From: an uncultured Fidelibacterota bacterium
GTDB lineage: Bacteria; Fidelibacterota; Marinisomatia; Marinisomatales; Marinisomataceae
Length of the DNA: 64,000 bases
Assembly (NCBI GenBank): GCA_902538565.1
Contig: CACBFQ010000001.1
Span: 360,033 to 424,032 of the forward strand
Direction: 5' to 3'
How positions within the stretch are numbered: position 1 is the first letter of the stretch; each line of letters begins with the position of its first letter. Made by a program: the position numbers and the translations under genes. Positions 45,820 to 55,099 of the stretch are shown in pieces. Under the pieces are notes generated by a model, which was given only the letters and a program-made list of their open reading frames with translations, was not told where the DNA came from and made no database searches.

Positions 45820-46659
45820 TTAATATATCTTAATTACTCTATTTTTTCCTTCTAAATCTTTGTAAAAAAGGGATTTATTAGCATTGAAATTTTTATTAAT
45901 TGAAATAATATCATCGGTAACAGCTGAAAAGGGAATTTCTAATAACATGATACCATTTGTTTTAACAAGCTTATTAAAATTTGATATTAAGTGCTTATAA
46001 AATGACGTACCGTTCTTGAAATCCGTAAGTGCACTTAGTGGGTCATAGTCTCGTACTGATTGCTCTAGGCTGTCTATCTCATGTTTTGCTAAATAGGGGG
46101 GATTACACAATAATAAATCAGCTTTTGATTGATTATACTCAAAAATATCTTGATTGAAAAATTGTACATTTTTTAAACCTAGTGATTTCCTATTTTTTTC
46201 GGCTGTTTTGATAGCAAGTTCGGATTTATCTAAACCTATGTATTCATGGTTTGGAAATTTCTTTGCAATGCTCAATAAAATACATCCACTGCCTGTACAA
46301 AAATCAATAATTTTCAAACTATCTTTGCTTTGAGACAAAAATTCAACTGCACAATCTACTAATAGTTCGGTTTCAGGTCGGGGTATGAAAACTCCAGGTG
46401 GAGTTAAAAACTTATTATTATAAAAATAAGTTTCACCGGTAATATATTGAACAGGTTTATTTTGGAAGAGCTGGGCAAACATACTATCTAGATGTGTAAT
46501 ATCTTTCGCAGATAATGGTATATCCTTAATATGTAAATCAGCTTTTGATATTTTAAAATAATTCTGAACAAGAATGTTACTCTTTGCTTGAATTTCTTGA
46601 ACCTTTGTGCCCTCTAATTTTAAAATCTGCGATTTTAAGTAATCTTTTAAAAGGGTCAT
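45820..46659 (-). CDS. prmC: Release-factor glutamine methyltransferase PrmC
   Basis: A 279-residue SAM-dependent methyltransferase that methylates the Gln of the GGQ motif in release factors. The substrate motif NPPY is at 186-189, the SAM loop DFCTGSGCI at 119-127, and the release-factor-binding N-terminal helical domain precedes it with FIPRPETELLVD. It lies nine bases after prfA on the same strand, a classic pairing since PrmC modifies RF1. Confidence 0.95.
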   Translation of the reverse strand: MTLLKDYLKSQILKLEGTKVQEIQAKSNILVQNYFKISKADLHIKDIPLSAKDITHLDSMFAQLFQNKPVQYITGETYFYNNKFLTPPGVFIPRPETELLVDCAVEFLSQSKDSLKIIDFCTGSGCILLSIAKKFPNHEYIGLDKSELAIKTAEKNRKSLGLKNVQFFNQDIFEYNQSKADLLLCNPPYLAKHEIDSLEQSVRDYDPLSALTDFKNGTSFYKHLISNFNKLVKTNGIMLLEIPFSAVTDDIISINKNFNANKSLFYKDLEGKNRVIKIY

Positions 46660-46668
46660 ATTATCTTT

Positions 46669-47724
46669 TTATTCTATTTTAGCGCTATCTTCAGCAAGTT
46701 TTAACTGCTCAATTAAATGATCTAACTCGCCTTCCAGGGTAACTTGCAGCTTATGTGTTGTATAGTTGATTCGATGATCTGTAATTCTTCCCTGAGGGAA
46801 ATTATAAGTTCTAATTTTAGCAGAACGATCACCAGTAGAAACAAGGCTTTTTCTCATTTCATCTCTATCTTTATTTAATTTTTCCTGCTCTAATGAAAAG
46901 AGCCTAGATCTCAAAACTTTCATAGCTGAAGCTTTATTTTTATGTTGAGAACTTTCGTCCTGACAAGTGACAACTAGCCCTGTTGGTATATGAGTTAATC
47001 TAATTGCAGATTCTGTCTTATTAACATGCTGTCCACCAGCTCCGCTAGCTCTATATGTATCAATTTTTATGTCAGAGTCATTTATCTCAACTTCGGCGGT
47101 TTCAGCTTCTGGTAAAACAGCTACAGTTGCAGCTGAGGTATGAACTCTTCCACCTGATTCAGTTTTGGGAATTCGTTGAACCCTGTGCACGCCGCCTTCA
47201 TATTTGTATACACCATATGCTTTTGGACCTTCGATACTAAAAGTTGCCGATTTTAATCCACCAACTCCAGTTTCATGTATATCCATAATTTTTACTTTCA
47301 AATTATTGTTTTCTGCATACCTAGAGTACATTCTCATTAAATCTGAAGCAAACAACCCTGCTTCATCACCTCCAGTACCTGCTCTAATTTCAATAATTGC
47401 ATTTTTATTGTCATTAGGGTCATCTGAAATTAAAATTTTCTTTAATTGTTTTTCTATAGATGCAAGATTATTGTTTACCTCAATAGATTCTTCCTTTGCT
47501 AATTCTTCATACTCTATATCATTCTTCATTTCATCTAATTCAGCTAGCTGATTTTTTAAATCTATATATTGTTTACAAAGTTGATATGATTCATCAAGTG
47601 CACTTTTTTGTCTTGATAATGAAGTCATTTTTTCTTGATTGAGCATAATTTCGCTATCCATCATTTGCTGCATGATCTGATCATATTCAGAAACGATGCT
47701 ATTAGCCTTTGATAAAATATCCAT
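46669..47724 (-). CDS. prfA: Peptide chain release factor 1
   Basis: A 351-residue class I release factor that reads UAA and UAG. The catalytic GGQ is at 230-232 within SGAGGQHVNKTESA, and the anticodon-like recognition motif is P186-K-T188 (the RF1 PxT, not the RF2 SPF). The N-terminal coiled domain and the C-terminal HITL-type segment are intact. The gene is followed by prmC and preceded by rpmE2, forming a translation cluster. Confidence 0.96.
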   Translation of the reverse strand: MDILSKANSIVSEYDQIMQQMMDSEIMLNQEKMTSLSRQKSALDESYQLCKQYIDLKNQLAELDEMKNDIEYEELAKEESIEVNNNLASIEKQLKKILISDDPNDNKNAIIEIRAGTGGDEAGLFASDLMRMYSRYAENNNLKVKIMDIHETGVGGLKSATFSIEGPKAYGVYKYEGGVHRVQRIPKTESGGRVHTSAATVAVLPEAETAEVEINDSDIKIDTYRASGAGGQHVNKTESAIRLTHIPTGLVVTCQDESSQHKNKASAMKVLRSRLFSLEQEKLNKDRDEMRKSLVSTGDRSAKIRTYNFPQGRITDHRINYTTHKLQVTLEGELDHLIEQLKLAEDSAKIE

Positions 47725-47754
47725 TAGTTAAATAAATTATTAAAAAAAGAGTCT

Positions 47755-48009
47755 TTAAGAATCTTTTTTATTGTATTTGCGGTTGAATTTTTCAATTCTT
47801 CCAGCAGTATCAACAAGGGTTCTCTGACCGGTATAGTATGGATGTGATTTGTCTGAAATATCCAATTTGAACAAGGGATATTCATTGCCATCTTCCCATT
47901 TGACAGTTTTATCGGTTTTGACAGTAGAACGAGTAAGAAAAGAATAATTACAAGAACTATCCTCAAAAACTACCAATCTATAATCTTTTGAATGTGTATC
48001 TTTTTTCAT
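47755..48009 (-). CDS. rpmE2: 50S ribosomal protein L31 type B
   Basis: An 84-residue ribosomal protein. The type B signature is [25 protein letters not shown] and the [21 protein letters not shown] block. Only one Cys is present (Cys20), so it does not bind zinc through the CxxC pairs of type A L31, an arrangement usually seen in the zinc-independent form. It starts in the last bases of the aminotransferase gene (four-base overlap). The frame that overlaps it from 47724 to 47966 on the same strand is a shadow. Confidence 0.93.
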   Translation of the reverse strand: MKKDTHSKDYRLVVFEDSSCNYSFLTRSTVKTDKTVKWEDGNEYPLFKLDISDKSHPYYTGQRTLVDTAGRIEKFNRKYNKKDS

Positions 48010-49202
48010 TTAAGCTTTTTTAAACTATTTTTTATTCTTTGTATGCCATTTATTATTGTTTCTGTGTTCGTAGCAAATGAAAACCTTAAGTATCCGCCTG
48101 CTCCAAAACCATCACCAGCTACAGTAACGACTTTAGCATCGGCGAGAATATAATCAGAAAGGTCGAAAGTGTCTTGTAAAATTTTTCCATCCTCATTTTT
48201 TTTATTTAAGTAATATGAGAAGTCTGGAAACATATAAAAGGCTCCTCCAGGCATATCGCAATGTACATTATCAATTTCGTTCAGCTCTTTATACATAACT
48301 GTTCTACGATTTCTAAATTTTTCTTTCATTTGTCTTACAGGTTCTTGATCACCCAACAAAGCAGCTACTGACGCTTTTTGACCAATAGCATTTGGGCATG
48401 AAGTGGTTTGGCCTTGAATTTTTGACATTGCTTTGACAATTTGTTCGTTTGCTGTTGTATATCCAATTCGCCATCCTGTCATAGCATATGTTTTTGACAT
48501 ACTTCTAATTGTTACAATTTCACAACCAAAACTATCTAAAGTTTCGATAGCTTTAAATTCATTATCATAAACCAACTCTTCATACGTTTCATCTGATATA
48601 ACAATCCAATCTTTTTCTTTGCTTAATTTTAGTAGTCTAGATATTGCATCATCAGACCAAACGCCACCAGTGGGATTGCTTGGTGAATTAATTATAACTC
48701 CTTTAACTGAGTCATCGATTTTGGAAATCAAATCATCAAAATCTGGTTCAAATTGCTTATCTGAGATTGTATTTACAAGTAAAGGTTCTGCCCCAGCTAT
48801 TCGTATAAACTCTGGAAATGAAACCCAATAAGGTGAAAAAACTACAACTTTATCGCCTTTATCAAACAGAGCTTGGCAAACAACTGATAATGATTGTTTT
48901 CCGCCATTTGAAACAATAATGTTTCCAGGATCATAGTTTATACCTGTTAAGTTTTTAAGCTTAGTTTGAATTGCTTCTTTTAACTCCAACATTCCTGATC
49001 CTGGCGTATATTTTGTGTACCCATCCACCATAGCTTGTTTTCCAGCCTCTATGATGTGCTCAGGCGTATTAAAATCAGGTTCTCCAACACCAAAATTAAT
49101 TACATCTTCTCCTTGAGACCTGAGCTCTGCAGCTCTGGCAGTCATTTGGAGAGTAAAAGAAGGTTTGATTTTTTTTACTAGGCTAGAAAATTCTTTTGAC
49201 AT
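48006..49202 (-). CDS. aspC: Aspartate aminotransferase (class I/II)
   Basis: A 398-residue PLP enzyme of the fold-type I aspartate aminotransferase family. The PLP lysine is Lys237 in [15 protein letters not shown], with NSPSNPTGG at 172-180 and the SDETYEEL motif at 203-210. The N-terminal [29 protein letters not shown] is the alpha/1b-subgroup form. It interconverts aspartate and oxaloacetate using glutamate. It is separated from rho by one base and overlaps rpmE2 by four, so the run rho-aspC-rpmE2-prfA-prmC-dnaE is tightly packed. Confidence 0.92.
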   Translation of the reverse strand: MSKEFSSLVKKIKPSFTLQMTARAAELRSQGEDVINFGVGEPDFNTPEHIIEAGKQAMVDGYTKYTPGSGMLELKEAIQTKLKNLTGINYDPGNIIVSNGGKQSLSVVCQALFDKGDKVVVFSPYWVSFPEFIRIAGAEPLLVNTISDKQFEPDFDDLISKIDDSVKGVIINSPSNPTGGVWSDDAISRLLKLSKEKDWIVISDETYEELVYDNEFKAIETLDSFGCEIVTIRSMSKTYAMTGWRIGYTTANEQIVKAMSKIQGQTTSCPNAIGQKASVAALLGDQEPVRQMKEKFRNRRTVMYKELNEIDNVHCDMPGGAFYMFPDFSYYLNKKNEDGKILQDTFDLSDYILADAKVVTVAGDGFGAGGYLRFSFATNTETIINGIQRIKNSLKKLK

Positions 49203-49203
49203 T

Positions 49204-50490
49204 TTACTGGCTCATTAAATCTAAGAATTCTTGGTTTGTTTTGGTCCTGCGCATTCTATCGGTCATAAACTGCATAGCCTGCTCCGTAGACATTTCTCCT
49301 AACATTTTTCTCAATATCCACATCCTTGATAAATGTTGATCTGATAATAAAAGCTCCTCTTTACGGGTACCTGATTTTATGATATTAAATGCAGGGTAAA
49401 TACGTCTATCACTCAATTCTCGATCTAGAACCAATTCCATATTACCTGTTCCTTTAAATTCTTCGAAAATCACTCCATCCATTTTACTTCCGGTATCAAT
49501 TAAAGCAGTAGCAATAATAGATAAACTTCCGCCTTCCTCCGTATTTCTAGCTGCTCCAAAGAATTTTTTTGGTTTTCTTAGCGCATTTGAATCAACACCT
49601 CCAGATAATATTTTACCACTATGTGGGATTACGGCATTGTGTGCACGTCCTAATCTGGTAATACTATCTAGCAGAATAACAACATCCTTACCACATTCAA
49701 CTAATCTTTGTGCTTTGGCAAGAGCCATATCAGATACTTGCACATGTCTTTCTGGTCCTTCATCAAATGTGGATGCAATAACCTCTGCATCAACACTTCT
49801 TTTCATATCTGTAACTTCCTCAGGCCTTTCATCAATCAGAAGAATGATAAGGACAGTATTAGGGTGATTTCTTCTAATTGCGTTTGCAATCTTTGAAATT
49901 AGAATAGTTTTACCGGTTTTAGGCTGAGCTACAATTAAGCCTCGTTGACCTTTACCGATTGGAGCTACCATATCCATTATTCTCATTGACATATCGCTTG
50001 TATTGGAAAGATTAAATTTTTCATTGGGATGGAGTGGAGTAAACTTATCAAACTTTCTTTGATCTTTAATTTTCTCCGGATTCATACCGTTGACATTTGT
50101 TAATTGTAAAAGTGCATGAAATCTTTCTTTAGATTTAGGAGCTCGAGTAGTTCCTTCAACAAAATGACCTGTTTTAAGCTTAAATCGCTTAATTTGTGAT
50201 GGACTAACATAAATATCCTCCGGCCCTGGTAAATAATTATCATTTACACTTCTTAAAAATCCATATCCATCAGGTAAAATTTCTAAAACTCCAGCTGCCA
50301 TTTTATCGCTTTTGTTGTTATCGTTGTTAGCAGAAGGTTTATTTATCTCCTGTTTCTCTGAAGTGCTTGTAGCAGAAATCGCTTCAATAAGGTCATCTTT
50401 TGACATGGATGATGATTTTTCAATTTCCATTTGCTTTGCTATCTCTTTTAATTCGGTTAGTTTTTTGTCATTTAAATCAGTTAGTTTCAT
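49204..50490 (-). CDS. rho: Transcription termination factor Rho
   Basis: A 428-residue hexameric RNA helicase. The N-terminal Rho_N helical domain ([19 protein letters not shown]) is followed by a short polar linker, the RNA-binding cold-shock fold ([30 protein letters not shown]), Walker A QPKTGKT at 189-195 and Walker [17 protein letters not shown]. The Q-loop and R-loop ([32 protein letters not shown]) are complete. GAGG lies seven bases before the ATG, one of the clearer ribosome binding sites. It functions as a helicase that ends untranslated transcripts. Confidence 0.96.
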   Translation of the reverse strand: MKLTDLNDKKLTELKEIAKQMEIEKSSSMSKDDLIEAISATSTSEKQEINKPSANNDNNKSDKMAAGVLEILPDGYGFLRSVNDNYLPGPEDIYVSPSQIKRFKLKTGHFVEGTTRAPKSKERFHALLQLTNVNGMNPEKIKDQRKFDKFTPLHPNEKFNLSNTSDMSMRIMDMVAPIGKGQRGLIVAQPKTGKTILISKIANAIRRNHPNTVLIILLIDERPEEVTDMKRSVDAEVIASTFDEGPERHVQVSDMALAKAQRLVECGKDVVILLDSITRLGRAHNAVIPHSGKILSGGVDSNALRKPKKFFGAARNTEEGGSLSIIATALIDTGSKMDGVIFEEFKGTGNMELVLDRELSDRRIYPAFNIIKSGTRKEELLLSDQHLSRMWILRKMLGEMSTEQAMQFMTDRMRRTKTNQEFLDLMSQ

Positions 50491-50548
50491 AATTCCTCGA
50501 TTGTTGTGAAAATTCTTAGGGGAGAGTCACCTTGAAATATAAATTACA

Positions 50549-51796
50549 CTATATATTACCTTTGTCAAAGGAAAAATCAAAAAATTTATAGACGTATTTT
50601 GCAATATAATGGCTTCCAAATATAACTTTTGGTCCATCAAATTGTTTATTTTTTAATAATCCTAAAGCATCATTTAAGTTTTCTATAAATTGGTAATTAT
50701 TTAAGCTTTTTGTCTTTTTAATATCATTTTTTGAAAGAATGTCTTTTGAGGGAATAGTTGATATAATTATTTCTTTAAAAGCGCTTTCAAACAAGCTAAT
50801 AATTTCAGGTCTTATCTTGTCATTTTTCATTACAACCAATCCCATTGGTTTTTGATTATATATATCAAATAAATCTGAGGTTAGAATATTTATTCCCGAA
50901 CTATTGTGAGCTACATCATAAAATATATTTTCTTCCATTTGTTGCATTCTGCCTGGCCAAAACCATTCATTCAACCCATCTTGAATTTGAATATTGGTAA
51001 TATTTTTAAATTCATTTTTTATTGTTTCAATAGCTAGTATTGCATTTTCTGCCTGAAATGATCCAGCTTGAGGTAATATGTAACTTGAATCATAATAATT
51101 GAGACGAAGTTTGTTTGTTTTATGTTCCGCTATATTAATGAGATCTTTATTAATATAATTTGTTTTGGTGTTCTGTTTTGTTGAAAATTTATCTATGACT
51201 TCAACTATATTACTTTTGGTGTTAATTGTTGTATTAGGAATGGAATTTTTTATGATACCACATTTCTCAGCAGTTATTTCTTCAACTGTCTCACCCAAAA
51301 GATGAGTGTGATCAAAGTCTATTTCAGTAATGATAGTATGAATAGGTGATAAAATGTTTGTTGAATCTAATCTTCCTCCAAGCCCGGTTTCTACTATTGC
51401 AATATCAATCTTGTTTTTTCTAAAATAGTCAAATGCCATTGCAGTAGTAGCTTCGAAGAACGTAATTGAGTGTTTTTCAAAAAAATCTCTGTATGTTTTT
51501 GTAAAACTTATTATATCGCTATCGTTAATTGGTACTCCATTAATTCTGATTCTTTCGTTAAAATTAATCAGATGAGGCGATGTATAAAGCCCAACCTTTT
51601 GTCCTGCATTTTGTAAGATTTTTGCAATTATAGATGCTGTGGAGCCCTTACCGTTAGTTCCAGCTAAATGAATCGATTTAAATTTATCATGAGGGTTGTT
51701 GCATTCATGAAGAATTTTATTAATATTTTCTAAACCTAACTTTATTCCCCTATTATGCAATTGGTATAAATATTCTAATGTAGAATCAATCATCAT
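50549..51796 (-). CDS. folC: Folylpolyglutamate/dihydrofolate synthase FolC
   Basis: A 415-residue Mur-ligase-family enzyme. The P-loop AGTNGKGS lies at 45-52; further signatures are YTSPHLINFNERIRING, FEATTAMAFDYF and VETGLGGRLDSTN with the carbamylated-lysine region, and TEIDFDHTHLLG, which supports folate binding. It adds glutamate to tetrahydropteroate and extends it. The stop of the amidase gene touches its start at 51797, and rho follows after 58 bases. Length is normal. Confidence 0.93.
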   Translation of the reverse strand: MMIDSTLEYLYQLHNRGIKLGLENINKILHECNNPHDKFKSIHLAGTNGKGSTASIIAKILQNAGQKVGLYTSPHLINFNERIRINGVPINDSDIISFTKTYRDFFEKHSITFFEATTAMAFDYFRKNKIDIAIVETGLGGRLDSTNILSPIHTIITEIDFDHTHLLGETVEEITAEKCGIIKNSIPNTTINTKSNIVEVIDKFSTKQNTKTNYINKDLINIAEHKTNKLRLNYYDSSYILPQAGSFQAENAILAIETIKNEFKNITNIQIQDGLNEWFWPGRMQQMEENIFYDVAHNSSGINILTSDLFDIYNQKPMGLVVMKNDKIRPEIISLFESAFKEIIISTIPSKDILSKNDIKKTKSLNNYQFIENLNDALGLLKNKQFDGPKVIFGSHYIAKYVYKFFDFSFDKGNI

Positions 51797-52954
51797 TTAT
51801 AGAGTTTTTTGGTACTGTTCAACAGCTCGATAAATTGCTGTTGCCAACTGATCTCGATATTGAGGACTTCGCAACTTCTTTTCTTCCGATGGATTGGAAA
51901 TAAATCCAAGCTCTACTAGAACATTTGGCATTGATGCTCCCATAAGAACATAAAACCCAGCTTGTTTAACGCCACGGTCCCGACTTTGTACTCTTTTTTT
52001 AATTTCTTTCTGAACCATGGATGCAAACTGTTCACTCTTAGATGCAAAAGAGCTTTGCGCGATTGTTGCTTGAATCAAATCTTCATTTGTTAATTTTTTA
52101 TCAGTTGTTCCCTCTAGTTCTAGTACTGCGTTTTCTCTAGCAGCAACTCTAACTGCTGCTTCATTTTTATTTGGACCAATTAAAAAGGTTTCAAATCCAC
52201 TTGCTCTCCTGTCTTCTGCAGCGTTTGTATGAATACTGATAAATAAATTGCCGTTACTTTCGTTTGCAATTTTAGTTCTCTCGCTTAGCCGAAGAAACAC
52301 ATCTTCATCTCTTGTCATGATTATTTTAATGTTCATGTTTTTGGATAATTTCTTTTCCAATCTCTTAGCAACATCTAATGCGATATCTTTTTCTTTGGTA
52401 CCCCTATATCCAACTGCACCAGGATCTTTACCTCCATGACCAGCATCAATAACAATAGTTTTAAATTCCCATTTCTCCATTTCGCTGCGTAGATCTACAT
52501 TTTTTTTAACTATTTTTTTATCTGTAGAAATAGATGTAAATCTAATTTCGTTATTTGTGTATTTTATTGAAGAAGAATCAGACAAATTTTGAATGATTCC
52601 AAAAAATGATTCGGTTGGCAGATAATAAACACCGCTTTTATTTGTAACTTTTGAAGAAAGCTGAAAAAGGTTGTCTTCAATTTCAATAAAAGTAACTTGG
52701 TTACTAATTTTTATTTTTTTGTTATCGACGTAAAAAACAACTTTCTGTGTTTTGTAGTTTATAAAATTATTTGATTTAGTTATTTCAATAAAATCATTTA
52801 CTGAAAAAAGTTTTTTATTTTGAATGGTATTTATTTCTCCGATAAAAACATTGTTTTGAAAAACTTTTACTTTGGATTCGCTATTTGCATATAAATTCGA
52901 AAATAAAAAAATAATCAAAAAAATTTGGAAGTTTATTCTTAATAATTTCACCAT
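51797..52954 (-). CDS. N-acetylmuramoyl-L-alanine amidase (Amidase_3)
   Basis: A 385-residue exported cell-wall hydrolase. A signal peptide (about 1-23, LFSNLYA) precedes an N-terminal beta-rich domain (about 28-150) resembling copper-amine-oxidase-N/AMIN-like substrate-binding regions. The zinc amidase has ligands His173 (VIDAGHGGKDPGAVG), Glu188 and His242 (ISIHTNAA), and the catalytic Glu is in PNVLVELGFISN. It cuts the bond between muramic acid and the peptide during division. It is followed directly by folC. A terminator and the two tiny membrane proteins lie upstream. Confidence 0.92.
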   Translation of the reverse strand: MVKLLRINFQIFLIIFLFSNLYANSESKVKVFQNNVFIGEINTIQNKKLFSVNDFIEITKSNNFINYKTQKVVFYVDNKKIKISNQVTFIEIEDNLFQLSSKVTNKSGVYYLPTESFFGIIQNLSDSSSIKYTNNEIRFTSISTDKKIVKKNVDLRSEMEKWEFKTIVIDAGHGGKDPGAVGYRGTKEKDIALDVAKRLEKKLSKNMNIKIIMTRDEDVFLRLSERTKIANESNGNLFISIHTNAAEDRRASGFETFLIGPNKNEAAVRVAARENAVLELEGTTDKKLTNEDLIQATIAQSSFASKSEQFASMVQKEIKKRVQSRDRGVKQAGFYVLMGASMPNVLVELGFISNPSEEKKLRSPQYRDQLATAIYRAVEQYQKTL

Positions 52955-52978
52955 TTAAATTATTATAAAAATAATATA

Positions 52979-53005
52979 AAAGGGCTCAAAATTTGAGCCC
53001 TTTTT
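52979..53005. terminator. Bidirectional terminator between the small membrane genes and the amidase
   Basis: AAAGGGCTCAAA pairs with TTTGAGCCCTTT and is flanked by T-runs in both directions. On the minus strand it lies 29 bases after the 70-residue protein's stop codon, so it ends that operon before the amidase gene. The GGGCTCA/TGAGCCC core recurs at 61273. Confidence 0.9.
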
Positions 53006-53033
53006 ATATCAATCAATGTGGTAGAAAATCAAA

Positions 53034-53246
53034 TTATTTTTTCATCCACATTGCAACAATCATAACTGCTACTAAACCGGCAACTCCGCCATCTCCAATT
53101 GCGCTTACTGCATTTCCAATACCCGCAATAACACCAAAGACGTCATCATAAAGTATGCCAATAATAGTACCAGCAACAATCAAGTTCATTAATAGGCCTG
53201 TTGTCATACCTAAAAAATCATTGATTTGTTTAATCACATTTTTCAT
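53034..53246 (-). CDS. Tiny Gly-rich membrane protein, second of a paralogous pair
   Basis: A 70-residue protein with two hydrophobic Gly-rich segments (about 15-33 and 40-66) joined by a YDDVFG-type turn, ending MWMKK. It aligns without gaps over about 49 residues to the 68-residue protein upstream (shared TG, GIL, D, GI, V, GG, GL positions, roughly 14 identities). AAGGAG lies eight bases before the ATG. A strong intercistronic hairpin precedes its ribosome binding site. Possibly a pore-, pilin- or holin-like small subunit, but I know no family; the function is open. Confidence 0.7.
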   Translation of the reverse strand: MKNVIKQINDFLGMTTGLLMNLIVAGTIIGILYDDVFGVIAGIGNAVSAIGDGGVAGLVAVMIVAMWMKK

Positions 53247-53269
53247 TGTGTTTTCTCCTTCGAGCTTTT

Positions 53270-53294
53270 AGAGCTCCTCAAGATGAGGAGCTCT
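53270..53294 (-). promoter_or_regulatory. Perfect intercistronic hairpin between the two tiny membrane genes
   Basis: AGAGCTCCTCA and TGAGGAGCTCT are complementary 11-base arms around a 3-base loop (10 bp and 5 bases if one pair opens). No T-run follows on the minus strand, so it is more likely an mRNA-stabilising or processing hairpin than a terminator. It sits 22 bases after the first gene's stop and about 24 bases before the next gene's start. Confidence 0.6.
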
Positions 53295-53316
53295 ATTTAT
53301 TAGTAAATACAGAACT

Positions 53317-53523
53317 TTATAATAGTGATAGGAATACTACCAGAACTAGCAATCCTGTAAGTCCACCATTAAGAAAAGTATCTACAAAACCCATTATACC
53401 ACCTAGTGCATCAACTGGTGTATCGAAAAGTATGCCTGCAAAAACAAAAAAGATAATTGCAGCCTTAACAACACCTGTTAGACCATTTAAAGCACCATTT
53501 AACATTGAATCCCATGAAGCCAT
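53317..53523 (-). CDS. Tiny Gly-rich membrane protein, first of a paralogous pair
   Basis: A 68-residue protein with two hydrophobic segments (about 17-30 and 40-67) around a DTPVDALGG turn and Gly-rich helices; the N-terminus is short and polar (MASWDSMLNGALNG). It is a paralogue of the 70-residue protein encoded just downstream. AAGGAGG lies eight bases before the ATG, an unusually complete Shine-Dalgarno sequence for this window. A TTGATT/TATAAT promoter and an attenuator-like hairpin precede it. Function unknown. Confidence 0.7.
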   Translation of the reverse strand: MASWDSMLNGALNGLTGVVKAAIIFFVFAGILFDTPVDALGGIMGFVDTFLNGGLTGLLVLVVFLSLL

Positions 53524-53555
53524 GTTATTCCTCCTTGATTAGTTAATAACTAGTT

Positions 53556-53596
53556 AAAAAAAAAGCAAAAACCCTATAAACTTATAGTTTTTTTGC
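53556..53596 (-). terminator. Attenuator-like terminator ahead of the tiny membrane genes
   Basis: GCAAAAA pairs with TTTTTGC, then after a two-by-two internal loop CTATA pairs with TATAG around a 4-base loop; nine T's follow. The structure lies between the promoter and the first gene. The stop codon of the leader frame falls in its descending arm, so a ribosome ending there would open the hairpin. Confidence 0.7.
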
Positions 53597-53654
53597 CCCC
53601 ATCATTAATCATGTCAATATGATTAAATTCTCTAAAAAGTTGCCAAAAATTCAT
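53574..53654 (-). CDS. Leader peptide frame (26 codons), possibly leaderless
   Basis: A frame begins ATG AAT TTT TGG about ten bases after the -10 box, so the mRNA would be close to leaderless, and ends with TAG inside the terminator stem 78 bases later. The product starts MNFWQLFREFNH and has no hydrophobic segment or amino-acid run. It may be a leader peptide coupling translation to termination, or a chance frame; no Shine-Dalgarno sequence is present. Confidence 0.4.
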   Translation of the reverse strand: MNFWQLFREFNHIDMINDGGKKTISL

Positions 53655-53664
53655 CTTATTAATA

Positions 53665-53693
53665 ATTATAGTCTCTTTTTTTGGGGTAATCAA
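53665..53693 (-). promoter_or_regulatory. Promoter of the tiny membrane-protein operon
   Basis: TTGATT (53693-53688) and a perfect TATAAT (53670-53665) are spaced by exactly 17 bases on the minus strand. Transcription would start near 53658. It is the best -10 seen in the window and lies in the gap shared with the divergent enolase gene. Confidence 0.65.
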
Positions 53694-53815
53694 CCTTTTT
53701 TGGGTATTATCTATTAAATAAATAATATACAATATCTGATCATTTTGATGATTTATGCATGAATAAAGTTGAATTCTGTTATTTCATATGAAAATTATAG
53801 ACATTAACTTTTTTC

Positions 53816-55099
53816 ATGGAAAAAACACTCAAACCAGTAATCGAGAAGGTTCATGCTAGAGAGATTTTAGACTCAAGGGGATTACCAACAGTTGAAGTGG
53901 AAATTACAGCATCGGGTCATAAAAGTATATCTGCTGTTCCTTCAGGAGCATCCACAGGAGAATTTGAAGCTCTTGAACTAAGAGATGGAGATACCAAAAG
54001 ATTTCACGGGAAAGGTGTTTTAAAAGCTGTGGATCACGTTGTCAACAATTTTGGACCAGTGTTGATTGGTAAAGATGCAAGCAACCAAAAAGAAATTGAT
54101 GATCTGCTTATTAATATTGACGGTTCTTCAAATAAAAGTACGTTTGGTGCAAATGCAAGCTTAGGAATATCAATGGCTTGTTCAGTTGTTAGTGCTTCTT
54201 TCTATAATAAATCATTATATCACTACTTAAACCCTAATAGCAATATAATGCCTGTACCAATGATAAACGTTCTCAACGGAGGGATGCATGCAGACCAAGG
54301 TTCTGACCTACAAGAAATTATGTTATTCCCACATGGAGCAAAAAACTTTAAACATTCTCTTCAAATGGGCTCTGAAGTATTTCATTGTTTAAAAAAGGAG
54401 TTAAAAAAGCAAGGACTAGGAACAACTGTGGGGGATGAAGGCGGATTTGCTCCGGCATTAAAATCAAATGACCACGCAATTGAGCTCCTTCTTAATTCTA
54501 TCGAAAAGGCTGGGTTTAATAGTGGAAATGATATTTCTTTAGCTTTAGACGTGGCAGCATCAAGTTTTTATAAAAATCATAAATACCATTTAAAGGTTGA
54601 TGGAAGCATTTTAGATACTGATGGAATGATTGGTTTTTATGAAGATTTAATTAAAAAATACCCAATTGTTTCGATTGAAGATGGTCTAGATGAAAACGAT
54701 TGGGAGGGTTGGGCTAACATGAACAAAGCACTTGGTTCAAAGATTCAAATTGTAGGTGATGATTTAACTGTAACCAACCCAAAAAAGCTAGAAAAAGCAA
54801 TTGAGCAAAGCTCAATGAACTCTATATTAATTAAATTGAATCAAATTGGTACTGTTTCAGAGACTATCGAGGCCATAGAGATGGCTAAGAAAAATAATAT
54901 GAATTATATCATTTCACACAGATCAGGTGAAACGGAAGATACTTTTATCTCTGATCTATCAGTTGCGATGAATGGCGGACAAATTAAAACAGGTTCAGTG
55001 TGTCGATCTGATAGAACTGCAAAATATAATCGACTTCTAAGAATTGAAGAAGAACTCCAAAACTCAAGATTGTTTAATTCTTTAAACTTTATTAAATGA
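53816..55099 (+). CDS. eno: Enolase
   Basis: A 427-residue glycolytic enzyme (2-phosphoglycerate to phosphoenolpyruvate). The N-terminal ILDSRGLPTVEVE, the GASTGEFEALELRDGD loop, the metal ligands in LALDVAASSF, SIEDGLDENDW and VGDDLTVTNP, and the catalytic Lys regions LIKLNQIGT and SHRSGETEDT are all present. The upstream gap of 292 bases holds the divergent operon's promoter and attenuator; no clear enolase promoter is seen. ftsB follows with a four-base overlap. Confidence 0.97.
   Translation: MEKTLKPVIEKVHAREILDSRGLPTVEVEITASGHKSISAVPSGASTGEFEALELRDGDTKRFHGKGVLKAVDHVVNNFGPVLIGKDASNQKEIDDLLINIDGSSNKSTFGANASLGISMACSVVSASFYNKSLYHYLNPNSNIMPVPMINVLNGGMHADQGSDLQEIMLFPHGAKNFKHSLQMGSEVFHCLKKELKKQGLGTTVGDEGGFAPALKSNDHAIELLLNSIEKAGFNSGNDISLALDVAASSFYKNHKYHLKVDGSILDTDGMIGFYEDLIKKYPIVSIEDGLDENDWEGWANMNKALGSKIQIVGDDLTVTNPKKLEKAIEQSSMNSILIKLNQIGTVSETIEAIEMAKKNNMNYIISHRSGETEDTFISDLSVAMNGGQIKTGSVCRSDRTAKYNRLLRIEEELQNSRLFNSLNFIK

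Noticed and set aside
47724..47966. 80-residue minus-strand frame overlapping rpmE2
   Set aside because: It lies out of frame over the L31 gene, which has a full family match; its product shows no family features.
53246..53542. 98-residue plus-strand frame opposite the tiny membrane genes
   Set aside because: Composition is erratic, and the minus-strand frames have strong ribosome binding sites and paralogy.
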